The notes beneath the pieces are model-generated. The model was not told where the DNA came from and did no database searches. It saw only the letters and a list, made by a program, of their open reading frames with translations. Below, one piece after another: positions 41,836 through 49,499 of a DNA stretch of 49,499 nt. The DNA is from an uncultured Verrucomicrobia subdivision 3 bacterium (lineage in GTDB: Bacteria > Verrucomicrobiota > Verrucomicrobiia > Limisphaerales > UBA11358). The stretch is from assembly GCA_903820285.1 (NCBI GenBank), contig CAIJGS010000001.1, forward strand, positions 1 through 49,499, written 5' to 3'. Position 1 is the stretch's first letter. Every line of letters begins with the position of its first letter. The position numbers and the translations under genes were made by a program.

Positions 41836-42166
41836 TCTGACTTTAACCCTCTGATGTTCGATTATGGTCAAAAACTGCCAGTAATGAAAGTCTTTTCAAC
41901 CCGAAAGCCGATCGCCATGCACGGTACGTTTTTATGGTCACAGCACTTCCCAATGACGTGGAAAACAAAAAACCTGCCAGATTTAGGGAACGGCCTTTTT
42001 GTGCCAAAATATAGAAAAACAAGTAACAGTAACGTTATTTATGATAGGTTGAACTGATGGGAGTTCATAGACGCCAAGTTTTCCGGTGCCTATGCGAATG
42101 GGAAATGGCCAAAATTCGCGGGTTGGAATTTCTCCGTGTGCTTGCTATGCTCCGTCCCCTCGGATT
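41836..42166. other. Divergent promoter region of the polysaccharide genes
   Basis: 331 bases, AT-richer than surroundings, with TAACGTTA (42011-42036 area) and a sigma-70-like promoter at 42123-42151. No gene is credible here. Confidence 0.5.
42123..42151 (+). promoter_or_regulatory. Candidate sigma-70 promoter of the WecG-exosortase operon
   Basis: TTGGAA, 17 bases, TATGCT with an extended -10 TGC. Transcription would start near 42158, only about nine bases before ATG 42167, so the message would be almost leaderless. Match quality is moderate. Confidence 0.35.
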
Positions 42167-42946
42167 ATGGAGATTAAACGCGTCAATGTTCTGGGTGTGG
42201 GGCTGAGTGTGCTGAATTTGCCCTCGGCACTGTCGGCCATAGCCGATGCCGTGCGCGCCCGGCGCAAGGGCTACATCTGCGTCACGGGTGTCCATGGCGT
42301 GATGGAGGCCCAGGATAGCCCCGCTTTCAAAGCCATGCTTAACCAGGCCTTCCTTTGCACGCCCGACGGGATGCCGATGGTCTGGATGGGCAAGCTGCAT
42401 GGCCATAAGGAGATGAGCCGCGTCTATGGCCCGGACCTGATGCTGGATGTTTGTGCCTGGAGTGAAGCCAGCGGGTGTCGTCATTTCTTTTATGGCGGTG
42501 CGCCCGGCGTGGCAGAACTGCTCGCGCAAAAATTGCAGGCCCGGTTTCCCAAACTGGCGGTGGCCGGGTGTTATACCCCGCCGTTCCGACCACTTAATGC
42601 TTTGGAAGAGAAATTGTTGCAGGAACAGGTGCGGGCCACCCGGCCGGACATTCTGTGGGTGGGGTTGAGCACGCCCAAACAGGAGAAATTCATGGCGGAA
42701 TACCTGCCCAAGCTGGAAGTGACGCTCATGGTGGGGGTAGGGGCGGCCTTTGATTTTCATGCCGGGCTGGTATCCCAGGCACCGCGCTGGATTCAACGTT
42801 CCGGCATGGAATGGTTTTACCGCCTGTGCTGCGAACCCCGGCGCCTGTGGAAACGGTATTTGCGTAACAATCCGCTGTTCATCCTGGGCGTGTTCGGGCA
42901 GTTGACCCGGCTCAAGCGTTATCCGCTGTCCGGAGAGGGTGACTGA
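42167..42946 (+). CDS. WecG/TagA/CpsF-family glycosyltransferase
   Basis: 259 aa from ATG 42167. Family hallmarks: VTGVHGVMEAQDSPAF, DGMPMVWMGKLHG, RVYGPDLMLDV, FFYGGAPGVAELLA and VGLSTPKQEKFMAEYLPKL. The family transfers N-acetylmannosamine or related amino sugars to a lipid-linked acceptor at the inner membrane face. RRLWKRYLRNN at the C-terminus is the usual basic membrane-contact end. No good Shine-Dalgarno is seen, consistent with a near-leaderless mRNA. First gene of the plus-strand exopolysaccharide run. Confidence 0.92.
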   Translation: MEIKRVNVLGVGLSVLNLPSALSAIADAVRARRKGYICVTGVHGVMEAQDSPAFKAMLNQAFLCTPDGMPMVWMGKLHGHKEMSRVYGPDLMLDVCAWSEASGCRHFFYGGAPGVAELLAQKLQARFPKLAVAGCYTPPFRPLNALEEKLLQEQVRATRPDILWVGLSTPKQEKFMAEYLPKLEVTLMVGVGAAFDFHAGLVSQAPRWIQRSGMEWFYRLCCEPRRLWKRYLRNNPLFILGVFGQLTRLKRYPLSGEGD

Positions 42947-43040
42947 TCGCCAATTTTCATTGCCTTATGATAGGCACTCTGGTTGACTTAGATTCGTGAC
43001 TGTGTCCGGCTCAAATGAAGTGAATCAAAAGGTTGAAGGG

Positions 43041-44111
43041 ATGAAATTGCGACCGTACGAATACGCTTTTTTGGCGTTATTCGGAGCGGGCATGTATTAT
43101 TCCGACGTGCGCGGACCAAACTGGCCGCTGTGGCTATTTTGCGGGGCTTTGCTGGCCGCCATCCCGGTCTTGATTTTGCGGTGCCCCGAAGAATGGCGCC
43201 AGTTGCCTAACCGGTTGCTTTTCTTTCTCCTGCTGGTGCCCTGGCTGGCCATCTTTTCGTTCTTTGGCAACCCCACCTTTGGCTATAAGGACACCCCCTC
43301 GCTATTTGGCTGGATGTTTGATGTTTACACCTCACCCCTGAACGATGAAATGCACGGTTTGCTGATCCCGTTTGTGGTCCTGGTGCTGTACTGGTGGAAG
43401 CGCAAGGATTTGCTGGCCCGGCCGGCCGGCCTTTGGTCGCCGGCGATTGGGCTGGTGATTGTGGGGTTGCTGTTTCATCTCGTCGGCTACCTGATCCAGC
43501 AGCAACGCCTGTCCGTAATCGGTTTCCTGATCGGGATTTATGGTTTGACCGGTCTCGTTTGGGGCAAACACTGGTTGAAGGCCAGCGCCTTTCCGTTTTT
43601 CCTGCTCCTGTTTTGCATGCCCGTGGGTGAACTGGCCACGGAACTGACCTTGCCATTGCGCATCATGGTGGCCCAAATCGTGGCCATGGTGTCGCATCTG
43701 GGGATGGCCCCGGATGTGATCCGGGATGGGACCCAATTGATGGATTCACAGCATACCTTTGCATATGAAGTGGCACCGGCCTGCAGCGGCATCCGCAGCA
43801 TTGTGGCCTTGCTGGCGCTGACCACCATCTACGGATTCATCAGTTTTAAGGCTCCCTGGAAAAGAGGTCTCATGATGGCTTCGGCCATTCCGCTGGCCAT
43901 TCTGGGCAATGTGGTGCGCCTGTGCATGACCATCATGGTCGCCGAAATGTTCGGCCAGGCCGCCGGCAAAAGCTGCGAGACCAACTTCGGTTTCATCACC
44001 TTTGGGGTGGCGATTGGCTGTGTCATGCTGATTGGCCGCTGGCTCGAAAAGGGCGAACCCCGTTCCGGCCCTCCGCCCGCCCCGCCGGTTCCCGCCGCCT
44101 CTGTGTCATGA
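43041..44111 (+). CDS. Exosortase-family membrane protein with altered third catalytic position
   Basis: 356 aa from ATG 43041, preceded by AAGGTTGAAGGG; a GTG at 42996 would add 15 residues. It has at least eight hydrophobic helices. The exosortase core is clear: PACSGIRSIVALLALT with catalytic Cys248, and LGNVVRLCMTI with Arg293. The following ETNFGFITF aligns with the family H-x-x-x-G-x-x-x-F segment, placing Glu313 where catalytic His is expected; no His occurs after Arg293. Exosortases process PEP-CTERM proteins and are co-encoded with exopolysaccharide genes, as here. The C-terminal tail is Pro/Ala-rich. The gene overlaps epsI by ATGA. Family assignment is firm; activity is uncertain. 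Confidence 0.9.
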   Translation: MKLRPYEYAFLALFGAGMYYSDVRGPNWPLWLFCGALLAAIPVLILRCPEEWRQLPNRLLFFLLLVPWLAIFSFFGNPTFGYKDTPSLFGWMFDVYTSPLNDEMHGLLIPFVVLVLYWWKRKDLLARPAGLWSPAIGLVIVGLLFHLVGYLIQQQRLSVIGFLIGIYGLTGLVWGKHWLKASAFPFFLLLFCMPVGELATELTLPLRIMVAQIVAMVSHLGMAPDVIRDGTQLMDSQHTFAYEVAPACSGIRSIVALLALTTIYGFISFKAPWKRGLMMASAIPLAILGNVVRLCMTIMVAEMFGQAAGKSCETNFGFITFGVAIGCVMLIGRWLEKGEPRSGPPPAPPVPAASVS

Positions 44112-44836
44112 AATCCAAACCGATCATTCTGGGAGTTGTGGCACTGTTCCTGATGGCAGCCGTCACCGGGCTGCTGGTAAAGGTGAAGTCCGGCCACAAA
44201 ATGGGGCCGCCCGGGGTCAAAACCCGTCCGCTCGCCGGCACCGGCAACCTGGAGGTGCTCCTGCCAGAAGATGTTCCGGGCTATAAATCCGTGGCCCAAC
44301 CGGAGGCCCAGATTGTCCTGGACCGGCTGCCCAAGGACACCAGTTTTGGTCAGCGGATGTATACCTCGGCGGACAATAAATTTTGGGCGCAGGTCAATGT
44401 AGTGCTCATGGGGTCGGATCGTTCCAGCATTCATAAACCCCAGATTTGCCTCACCGGCCAGGGCTGGGATTGCGACAACCAGGCCACCCGGCGCGAACTG
44501 GTTCATATGGATAAACCGTTCGCTTATGATCTGGAAGTGAACAAGTACGTCGCGACCAAGCAGATTGAACAGGATGGCAAAACCCAGACCGCCCGCGGCC
44601 TGTATGTATACTGGTATGTGGATGGCACCCACCACACCGCCAAACAATGGGAATGGATGTCGTTGTGGATGCCGCAGGACCTGATCCTGCATGGCCTGCT
44701 GGAACGGTGGTCCTATATCTCCTTTTTCACCGTGTGTGACCCGGGCCGGGAAGATGCGGCCTTTGAGCAGTTGAAGAAACTGATGACGGCCATTGTGCCG
44801 CAATTTCAAACCGTGCCCGCCGGAATTCAGAAGTAA
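44108..44836 (+). CDS. epsI: EpsI/exosortase-associated protein (DUF3485)
   Basis: 242 aa. A single N-terminal membrane helix (IILGVVALFLMAAVTGLLV) is followed by a periplasmic domain with LPEDVPGY and HKPQICLTGQGW, the latter equal to the HRPE.C..GQGW signature of EpsI. YVYWYVDG, WYSISF-type and CDPGRED features fit too. EpsI accompanies exosortases, often fused to them; it is thought to act in polysaccharide export or assembly. Four-base overlap with the exosortase. Confidence 0.88.
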   Translation: MKSKPIILGVVALFLMAAVTGLLVKVKSGHKMGPPGVKTRPLAGTGNLEVLLPEDVPGYKSVAQPEAQIVLDRLPKDTSFGQRMYTSADNKFWAQVNVVLMGSDRSSIHKPQICLTGQGWDCDNQATRRELVHMDKPFAYDLEVNKYVATKQIEQDGKTQTARGLYVYWYVDGTHHTAKQWEWMSLWMPQDLILHGLLERWSYISFFTVCDPGREDAAFEQLKKLMTAIVPQFQTVPAGIQK

Positions 44837-44860
44837 ACCTTGAGCTGAGATGATGGCAAC

Positions 44861-46258
44861 ATGTTAAGACGCGACCGACTGATTCGAATGCAGGTGCATC
44901 AACTGGCTGATGCATTCATTCTTGTCGCCTGCTTTTGGGTGGCGTGCTCGCTGCGCGCCATTCCGTCGTTTGCCGGGGCGTTTGGCCTGGATGATATTCC
45001 CATCGATGCCTTCAAAAATTCCTACTGGCTGTATTTCGTCCTGGCGGCCACCGGTCCGCTGATTTTTGAATCCCAAGGGGTTTATAATGACCCGGTCTGG
45101 GCCTCCCGCCGGCTGACCGTCTGGTCGCTGCTCAAGGGCTGTACGATCGCCGCCATCAGCCTGGTGCTCGTGGCGTATGTTTTCCATCTGCCCATTCCCC
45201 GCGGCGTGATGGTGTTTTTCGGGATCATCGGTTTCATCATGATCTGGGCGAAGCAGGAAATTGTCCGCCTGATGCTGCGCAGCCGCATGGCGCGCGCCCA
45301 GATCAAGCGGCGGCTGGTGCTGGTGGGCAGCGACAAGGAAATCGCCCGCATGCGGTATGACCTGCGCGAGCAGGCCCGCGACAGCATTGAAGTGGTCGGC
45401 ACCCTCAACCTGGTGGATGCCCCGGTGCAAAAGCTCATCGAACTCCTGCATGAACAATCCGTCAGCGGGGTGCTGATCAGCGCCCGGCACGCTTACTTTG
45501 AACGGGTCGAAGGGGTCATCAAGGTATGTGAGCTGGAGGGCGTGGAAGCCTGGCTCGAGGTGAACTTCTTCGGCACCCAGATTGCCCGCGCCAGCTTTGA
45601 TGAATTGTGCGGCCATCCCGTGGTAGTGTTCCGTTCCGCCCCGGAGACCTCCTGGCAGATGGTGGCCAAACAGCTCGTGGATTTCATTGGCTCGCTGATC
45701 ATTCTGTTGATCCTGTCGCTGCCCATGCTGGTCATCGCCCTGCTGGTAAAATTCACCTCGCCCGGGCCCGCCCTGTTCCGGCAGCAACGTTCCGGCATCA
45801 ATGGCCGGCCATTTACCATCTTCAAATTCCGGACGATGGTAACCAATGCGGAACAGTTCAAACACGAACTGGCGGCCATGAATGAAATGTCCGGGCCCGT
45901 CTTCAAAATCACCAACGATCCGCGCATCACGCCCATCGGCAAATTTTTGCGCAAATACAGTCTCGATGAACTGCCGCAGCTCCTGAACGTCTTGCGGGGC
46001 GAAATGAGCCTCGTCGGACCCCGCCCGCTCCCGGTGGATGAGGTCCGCCGTTTCAACGATTTCGCCCACCGCCGCCGCCTGAGCGTCAAACCCGGCCTGA
46101 CCTGCCTCTGGCAGATCAAGGGCCGCAACCGGATCACGAGTTTTGATGACTGGGTCCGCCTGGATCTGGAATACATTGATAACTGGTCACTTTGGCTTGA
46201 TGTCTCCATTTTGATTCGTACCATCCCCGTGGTTGTTTTGGGAACCGGTGCCAAGTAG
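44861..46258 (+). CDS. Polyprenyl glycosylphosphotransferase (initiating sugar transferase)
   Basis: 465 aa. About four membrane helices in the first 130 residues, a Rossmann-like middle part ([16 protein letters not shown]), a further helix near 270-293 ([20 protein letters not shown]), then the bacterial sugar-transferase domain: [46 protein letters not shown] and [14 protein letters not shown]. It transfers a sugar-1-phosphate to undecaprenyl phosphate, the first step of exopolysaccharide repeat synthesis, at the cytoplasmic membrane face. Its place between epsI and the UDP-sugar decarboxylase fits. Confidence 0.95.
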   Translation: MLRRDRLIRMQVHQLADAFILVACFWVACSLRAIPSFAGAFGLDDIPIDAFKNSYWLYFVLAATGPLIFESQGVYNDPVWASRRLTVWSLLKGCTIAAISLVLVAYVFHLPIPRGVMVFFGIIGFIMIWAKQEIVRLMLRSRMARAQIKRRLVLVGSDKEIARMRYDLREQARDSIEVVGTLNLVDAPVQKLIELLHEQSVSGVLISARHAYFERVEGVIKVCELEGVEAWLEVNFFGTQIARASFDELCGHPVVVFRSAPETSWQMVAKQLVDFIGSLIILLILSLPMLVIALLVKFTSPGPALFRQQRSGINGRPFTIFKFRTMVTNAEQFKHELAAMNEMSGPVFKITNDPRITPIGKFLRKYSLDELPQLLNVLRGEMSLVGPRPLPVDEVRRFNDFAHRRRLSVKPGLTCLWQIKGRNRITSFDDWVRLDLEYIDNWSLWLDVSILIRTIPVVVLGTGAK

Positions 46259-46299
46259 TAACCCGTTCCCATCCAGCTTTAACCAAGAAAAAAATACCC

Positions 46300-47253
46300 G
46301 TGGACAAAACCAAATCCCCCCAACTGACTTCGGTAGTGACCGGCGCCGCCGGTTTTCTCGGCTCACATCTCACCGACCTGCTGCTCTCCCGCGGACACCG
46401 CGTGATCGGCATTGATAACTTCGTCACCGGCAGTGTGGACAACATCGCGCATCTCGGCGGCAATCCCAATTTCAAATTCATCCAGCAGGATGTCACCGAA
46501 TTCATCTTCCTGGATGAACCCGTGAACTACGTCTGGCACTTTGCCTCCCCGGCCAGCCCCATTGATTACCTCGAAATCCCGATTCAAACGCTGAAGGTCG
46601 GCTCCCTCGGCACGCACAAAGCCCTCGGCCTCGCCAAGAATAAGGGTGCCCGTTTTCTGATCGCCTCCACCTCCGAAATCTACGGCGATCCCCTCATCCA
46701 CCCGCAGGTCGAGGAATATTGGGGCAACGTCAACACCATCGGCCCGCGCGGCTGCTATGACGAAGCCAAGCGTTTCGCCGAGGCCCTGACCATGGCCTAC
46801 CATCGTGAGCACAAGGTGGAGACCCGCATCGTCCGCATTTTCAACACGTACGGCCCGCGCATGCGCATCAAGGACGGTCGCGTCGTGCCCGCCTTTGTCA
46901 GCCAGGCTATCAAGAACAAGCCCGTGACCGTGTTTGGCACCGGCTCCCAGACCCGCAGCTTCTGCTACGTGTCCGACTTGATCGAAGGCATCTACCGGCT
47001 GATGATGAGCGACTACGATCTCCCGGTGAACATTGGCAATCCCACCGAGATGACCATGCTCCAGTTTGCGGAAGAAATCATCCGGTCCACCCAGTCCAAG
47101 AGCAAAATCGTCTTCAAGCCGCTGCCCCAAGACGACCCCAAACAGCGCAAGCCGAACATCACCAAGGCCAAGTCCATTTTGAAATGGGAACCCAAGGTGG
47201 CACTGGCCGAGGGGCTCAAGGACACCATCGCCTATTTCCGCACCAAGGTCTGA
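46300..47253 (+). CDS. UDP-glucuronate decarboxylase-like NAD-dependent SDR
   Basis: 317 aa. [13 protein letters not shown] is the NAD-binding glycine motif; YDEAKR carries the catalytic Tyr/Lys; [22 protein letters not shown] and YVSDLIEGI are typical of UDP-xylose synthase. It converts UDP-glucuronate to UDP-xylose, a precursor for xylose-containing polysaccharide. GTG 46300 is the only start before the Rossmann fold; no ATG fits. A related dehydratase/epimerase is possible but less likely. Last gene of the polysaccharide run. Confidence 0.9.
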   Translation: MDKTKSPQLTSVVTGAAGFLGSHLTDLLLSRGHRVIGIDNFVTGSVDNIAHLGGNPNFKFIQQDVTEFIFLDEPVNYVWHFASPASPIDYLEIPIQTLKVGSLGTHKALGLAKNKGARFLIASTSEIYGDPLIHPQVEEYWGNVNTIGPRGCYDEAKRFAEALTMAYHREHKVETRIVRIFNTYGPRMRIKDGRVVPAFVSQAIKNKPVTVFGTGSQTRSFCYVSDLIEGIYRLMMSDYDLPVNIGNPTEMTMLQFAEEIIRSTQSKSKIVFKPLPQDDPKQRKPNITKAKSILKWEPKVALAEGLKDTIAYFRTKV

Positions 47254-47655
47254 CAGCAACGCGCGTTCCGTTCGGAGCGCGGCTATCCCAGCCGCAGCGC
47301 GCCGCCAGACCAAGTCGCGTTGCACCACTCCACCCCGTAGGAGACGAGGTAACGAGACTCCATTTTATCGGCGAATCCCAAGGGGATTCCGGCCCACAGC
47401 CCTGGGTTGCGAGTCGGCGAGCTACCCAGGGTATGCGCCACCAAACCACCTCCAACCGCAACGCGGTTGCGGTTTTTTGAACCGAAGCTAACGAAGGCAG
47501 CCAAGCTTTTTTGTTTCCTTTGTGCCTTCGGTAAATCCCCTTGCACCATTACCTGCTCTGGTCAGTTCAGCGCAATTTTGTCCCGCGCCCGCGCCTGCCT
47601 CATGCGGTTGCCTTTCCCTTGTCTTTCCACCTCCCTTTCACCATGATGAGCCCGC
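47254..47655. other. Gene-free stretch, probable repeat remnants
   Basis: 402 bases between the decarboxylase and the NB-ARC gene. They contain inverted pieces typical of degenerate palindromic repeats: CGTTCGGAGCGCGGC..GCCGCAGCGCGCC (about 47265-47305), CAGCCCTGGGT...CTACCCAGGGTATG (47398-47435), and CAACCGCAACGCGGTTGCGG (47455-47474). The last 120 bases resemble none of these. No credible gene. Confidence 0.5.
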
Positions 47656-49499
47656 ATGGGTGCGACCAAAGTGCCAACTGTGTTTCTCAGCGCGGCGACG
47701 GATGATCTCGAAGCCTTGCGCAATGTCCTCCACGGTGCGTTCTCCCGGGCGGGTTTCCGCGTCTTCACCCAAAAACACAGCCTGAGCGCCGCCGCCGGCA
47801 CCTTGCGCGAGCATCTGGTGGATCACATTCAGAAAAGCGACTGCGTCATTCACCTTGCCGGCATGGCGTATGGGGCCGATGCCGATAAGCCGTTCCCCGA
47901 TGCTCCCGGCTTCCAGTGCTCCTGGACGCAGTTTGAATACTACTATGCGCATCAGCAGGGCAAAAAGGTCATCGCCTTCGTTTGCGCGCCCGACCTTTCT
48001 CACCGCGACTTCGCGGAGACCGGCGCTGATGCCGCCGACATCGCCCGCCGGCAGCGCCTGCAACAGGAACATCGTCAGCGCGTGGCCTCCGGCGAATTCA
48101 CCGGCACCCCGCTCGCGGCAGGCGTCCAGCGCACGCTGAATGAGGAAGTCAATTCCTGGGACCAACTCCTGCAAGCCATCGCCGCCGCCGTCACCAGCGT
48201 GCATGGTCTGGCCGGGAACTTGAGTTTCGAGCCACGGCTTCACACCCTCCCCGACCGGCCGCTCGTTTTCGTCGGGCGCGAGGCGGATCTGGCCAAGTTG
48301 CGCCAGCAGCACGCCGCCGGCGGCACCGTGCTCACCGGGTTGCGCGGCATGGGCGGCATCGGCAAGACCGCGCTCGCGCTGGTGCTCGCGCACGAATGGT
48401 CGCCGCAATTTCCCGACGCCCAGTTGTTCCTCGACGCACGCGGTACGCAGCTCAATCCGCCCACCGGCGCGGCCTTGCTGGCCCAAGTCATCCAGACCTT
48501 TCATCCCGAGGCCAAACTGCCCGACGACCTCGCCGCGCTGAAAGCCCTCTACCATCAAGAGCTCGCCGGCAAAAAGGCGCTCATCCTGCTCGACAACGCC
48601 CGCGATGCCGCGCAGGCCGCGCCGCTCATCCCGCCGGCGGGCTGCGCTTTCCTAGTAACCTCGCGTAACAACTTCATGCTCGGCACCCGCCCCGCCTACC
48701 CCATGGACAAATTGCCTGACGCCGAAGCCACCGCCCTGCTGCGCGAACATTATCCCGCGCTGAACGACGCCGATGCCGCCGCGCTGGTAAAATTGTGCGC
48801 CGGACTGCCCCTGGCCCTGCGGCTGGCGGGTGCGCATCTGGCGCTGGATGCCAGCGAACGCGGCGGCACCGCCAACGTAGCCGGATATTTGAAGAAGCTC
48901 CACGCCAGCCGCCTCGGAATGCTCAACGCCGATGCCCAGAACGCCGCGCTGGTGACCATTTCCGAAACCCTGCGCTTGAGCGAGTACCAGCTTGCCGAGC
49001 CGGAGCGCGCGGCGTGGCGCAAGCTGGGGGTTTTCACGGCCAGCTTTGACGAACGCGCGGCCAAAGAAATTGCCGGGGCGGAGGAGGAGATGCTGGGCCA
49101 TTTGGTGCGCCGCAGCCTGCTGGAGCGCGAAGGAGCTGACCGCTACAAACTCCACGACCTTGCCGCCGACTACGCCCGCGAGCAACTCACCGAGGCCGAA
49201 CGCACCGCCCAGCACCTGGCCCATGCCCGGCACTACACCGCCGTGGGCAAGGAAGCCGACCAACTTTATCAGACAAAAGGCAACCACGTTGACGGCCTGG
49301 CCCTGTTCGACCGCGAGCGTGCGCAGATCGAGGCGGCATTCGCGTGGCTGGACGCGCAGGCAGGGCGCACCCCGTGCGCGCCCCCGGAGAGTTCTGAGTT
49401 ATTCCGTCAACGAATTTTTGAAAGTTATTCACTTATTTTTGAGGCTGGGGTCTGGAGCTTGGCGTGGAGTGGGCTGCCATGCATTTCCAGCGCTTGGCG
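47656..49499 (+). CDS. STAND/NB-ARC protein with DUF4062/TIR-like N-domain (runs off window)
   Basis: At least 614 residues, open to the window edge; a stop at 47647 makes ATG 47656 the first possible start. Residues 3-105 (PTVFLSAATDDLEALRNVL; IQKSDCVIHLAGMAYGADA; WTQFEYYYAHQQGKKVIAFV) resemble DUF4062, a TIR-like domain seen at the front of bacterial STAND proteins. NB-ARC motifs follow: GMGGIGKT (231-238), ALILLDNA (308-315), LVTSRN (333-338), GLPLAL (383-388) and LHDLAADYA (499 on, MHD-like). RAQIEAAFAWL then marks the start of a TPR-type sensor region. Such proteins oligomerise on recognising a trigger; several bacterial relatives are antiphage sensors, others regulate transcription. The final ~45 in-window residues differ in composition from the rest. 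Confidence 0.88.
   Translation, partial: MGATKVPTVFLSAATDDLEALRNVLHGAFSRAGFRVFTQKHSLSAAAGTLREHLVDHIQKSDCVIHLAGMAYGADADKPFPDAPGFQCSWTQFEYYYAHQQGKKVIAFVCAPDLSHRDFAETGADAADIARRQRLQQEHRQRVASGEFTGTPLAAGVQRTLNEEVNSWDQLLQAIAAAVTSVHGLAGNLSFEPRLHTLPDRPLVFVGREADLAKLRQQHAAGGTVLTGLRGMGGIGKTALALVLAHEWSPQFPDAQLFLDARGTQLNPPTGAALLAQVIQTFHPEAKLPDDLAALKALYHQELAGKKALILLDNARDAAQAAPLIPPAGCAFLVTSRNNFMLGTRPAYPMDKLPDAEATALLREHYPALNDADAAALVKLCAGLPLALRLAGAHLALDASERGGTANVAGYLKKLHASRLGMLNADAQNAALVTISETLRLSEYQLAEPERAAWRKLGVFTASFDERAAKEIAGAEEEMLGHLVRRSLLEREGADRYKLHDLAADYAREQLTEAERTAQHLAHARHYTAVGKEADQLYQTKGNHVDGLALFDRERAQIEAAFAWLDAQAGRTPCAPPESSELFRQRIFESYSLIFEAGVWSLAWSGLPCISSAW

Noticed and set aside
41990-42010. TGGCAC on the minus strand in the divergent polysaccharide region, possible sigma-54 site for the GT4 gene
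   Set aside because: No TTGC box at the required distance; the second element reads GGCC with wrong spacing.

Overview
The window (about 60% G+C, densely coded on both strands) looks like a chromosomal piece of a Verrucomicrobiota bacterium, most likely near Pedosphaera/Limisphaerales. This is an inference from gene content: a type II secretion/type IV pilus-like machine with an H-X9-DG pseudopilin, a GldA/GldF/GldG-DUF4340 transporter operon, an alpha2 (eukaryote-type) glycyl-tRNA synthetase, an exosortase/EpsI exopolysaccharide locus, and several families of short palindromic intergenic repeats. I saw no rRNA, tRNA, CRISPR array, transposase or phage gene.

Layout. 1-3200: a truncated gene end, a secreted GH28 pectinase-like protein bracketed by two direct copies of a ~165 bp repeat, and an S1/P1-type nuclease on the minus strand. 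3778-9936: an assembly-platform operon (GspE ATPase, a GspL/PilM-PilN-like protein, a PilO/GspM-like protein, a GspD secretin) closed by a strong terminator, followed by a membrane TPR protein whose N-terminus resembles the start of GspF. 12098-19975 (minus): a five-gene operon of ABC ATPase, permease, GldG-like protein, DUF4340 protein and a large AsmA-like protein. 20172-30572: housekeeping and metabolism: DUF2851 protein, IF-3, a GalU-like nucleotidyltransferase overlapping a plant-type L-arabinokinase-like GHMP kinase, a DUF2127 membrane protein, glycyl-tRNA synthetase, the H-X9-DG pseudopilin with a convincing sigma-54 promoter and twin upstream palindromes, RNA polymerase omega, a prenyl diphosphate synthase and a small lipoprotein. 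30725-34838: the rest of the secretion machine (GspF and H/I/J/K-like pseudopilins) as a tightly overlapped operon.

35319-47253 is mostly cell-surface polysaccharide. A PadR regulator leads a minus-strand operon of three Wzz-type chain-length proteins, the first of which carries an extra N-terminal domain like the prefix of PadR-associated permeases. After a DUF2167 protein come a family-4 glycosyltransferase and, divergently, WecG/TagA-type transferase, exosortase, EpsI, polyprenyl glycosylphosphotransferase and UDP-glucuronate decarboxylase. The window ends inside a STAND/NB-ARC protein with a DUF4062/TIR-like N-terminal domain (47656 onward), possibly a bacterial NLR-type defence sensor.

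How the parts may work together: the two gsp loci and the sigma-54 pseudopilin plausibly build one envelope-spanning pseudopilus or secretion machine, which could export enzymes such as the GH28 protein. The exosortase/Wzz/glycosyltransferase genes would make and anchor an exopolysaccharide. The arabinokinase-pyrophosphorylase pair could salvage L-arabinose or a similar plant-polysaccharide sugar into a nucleotide sugar. The most unusual items are the PadR/permease-prefix/Wzz fusion, the exosortase without the expected third catalytic histidine, the GspF-like N-domain on a TPR protein, the arabinokinase/GalU pair, the sigma-54 pilin control region, and the repeat element that supplies the stop codon of a Wzz gene.
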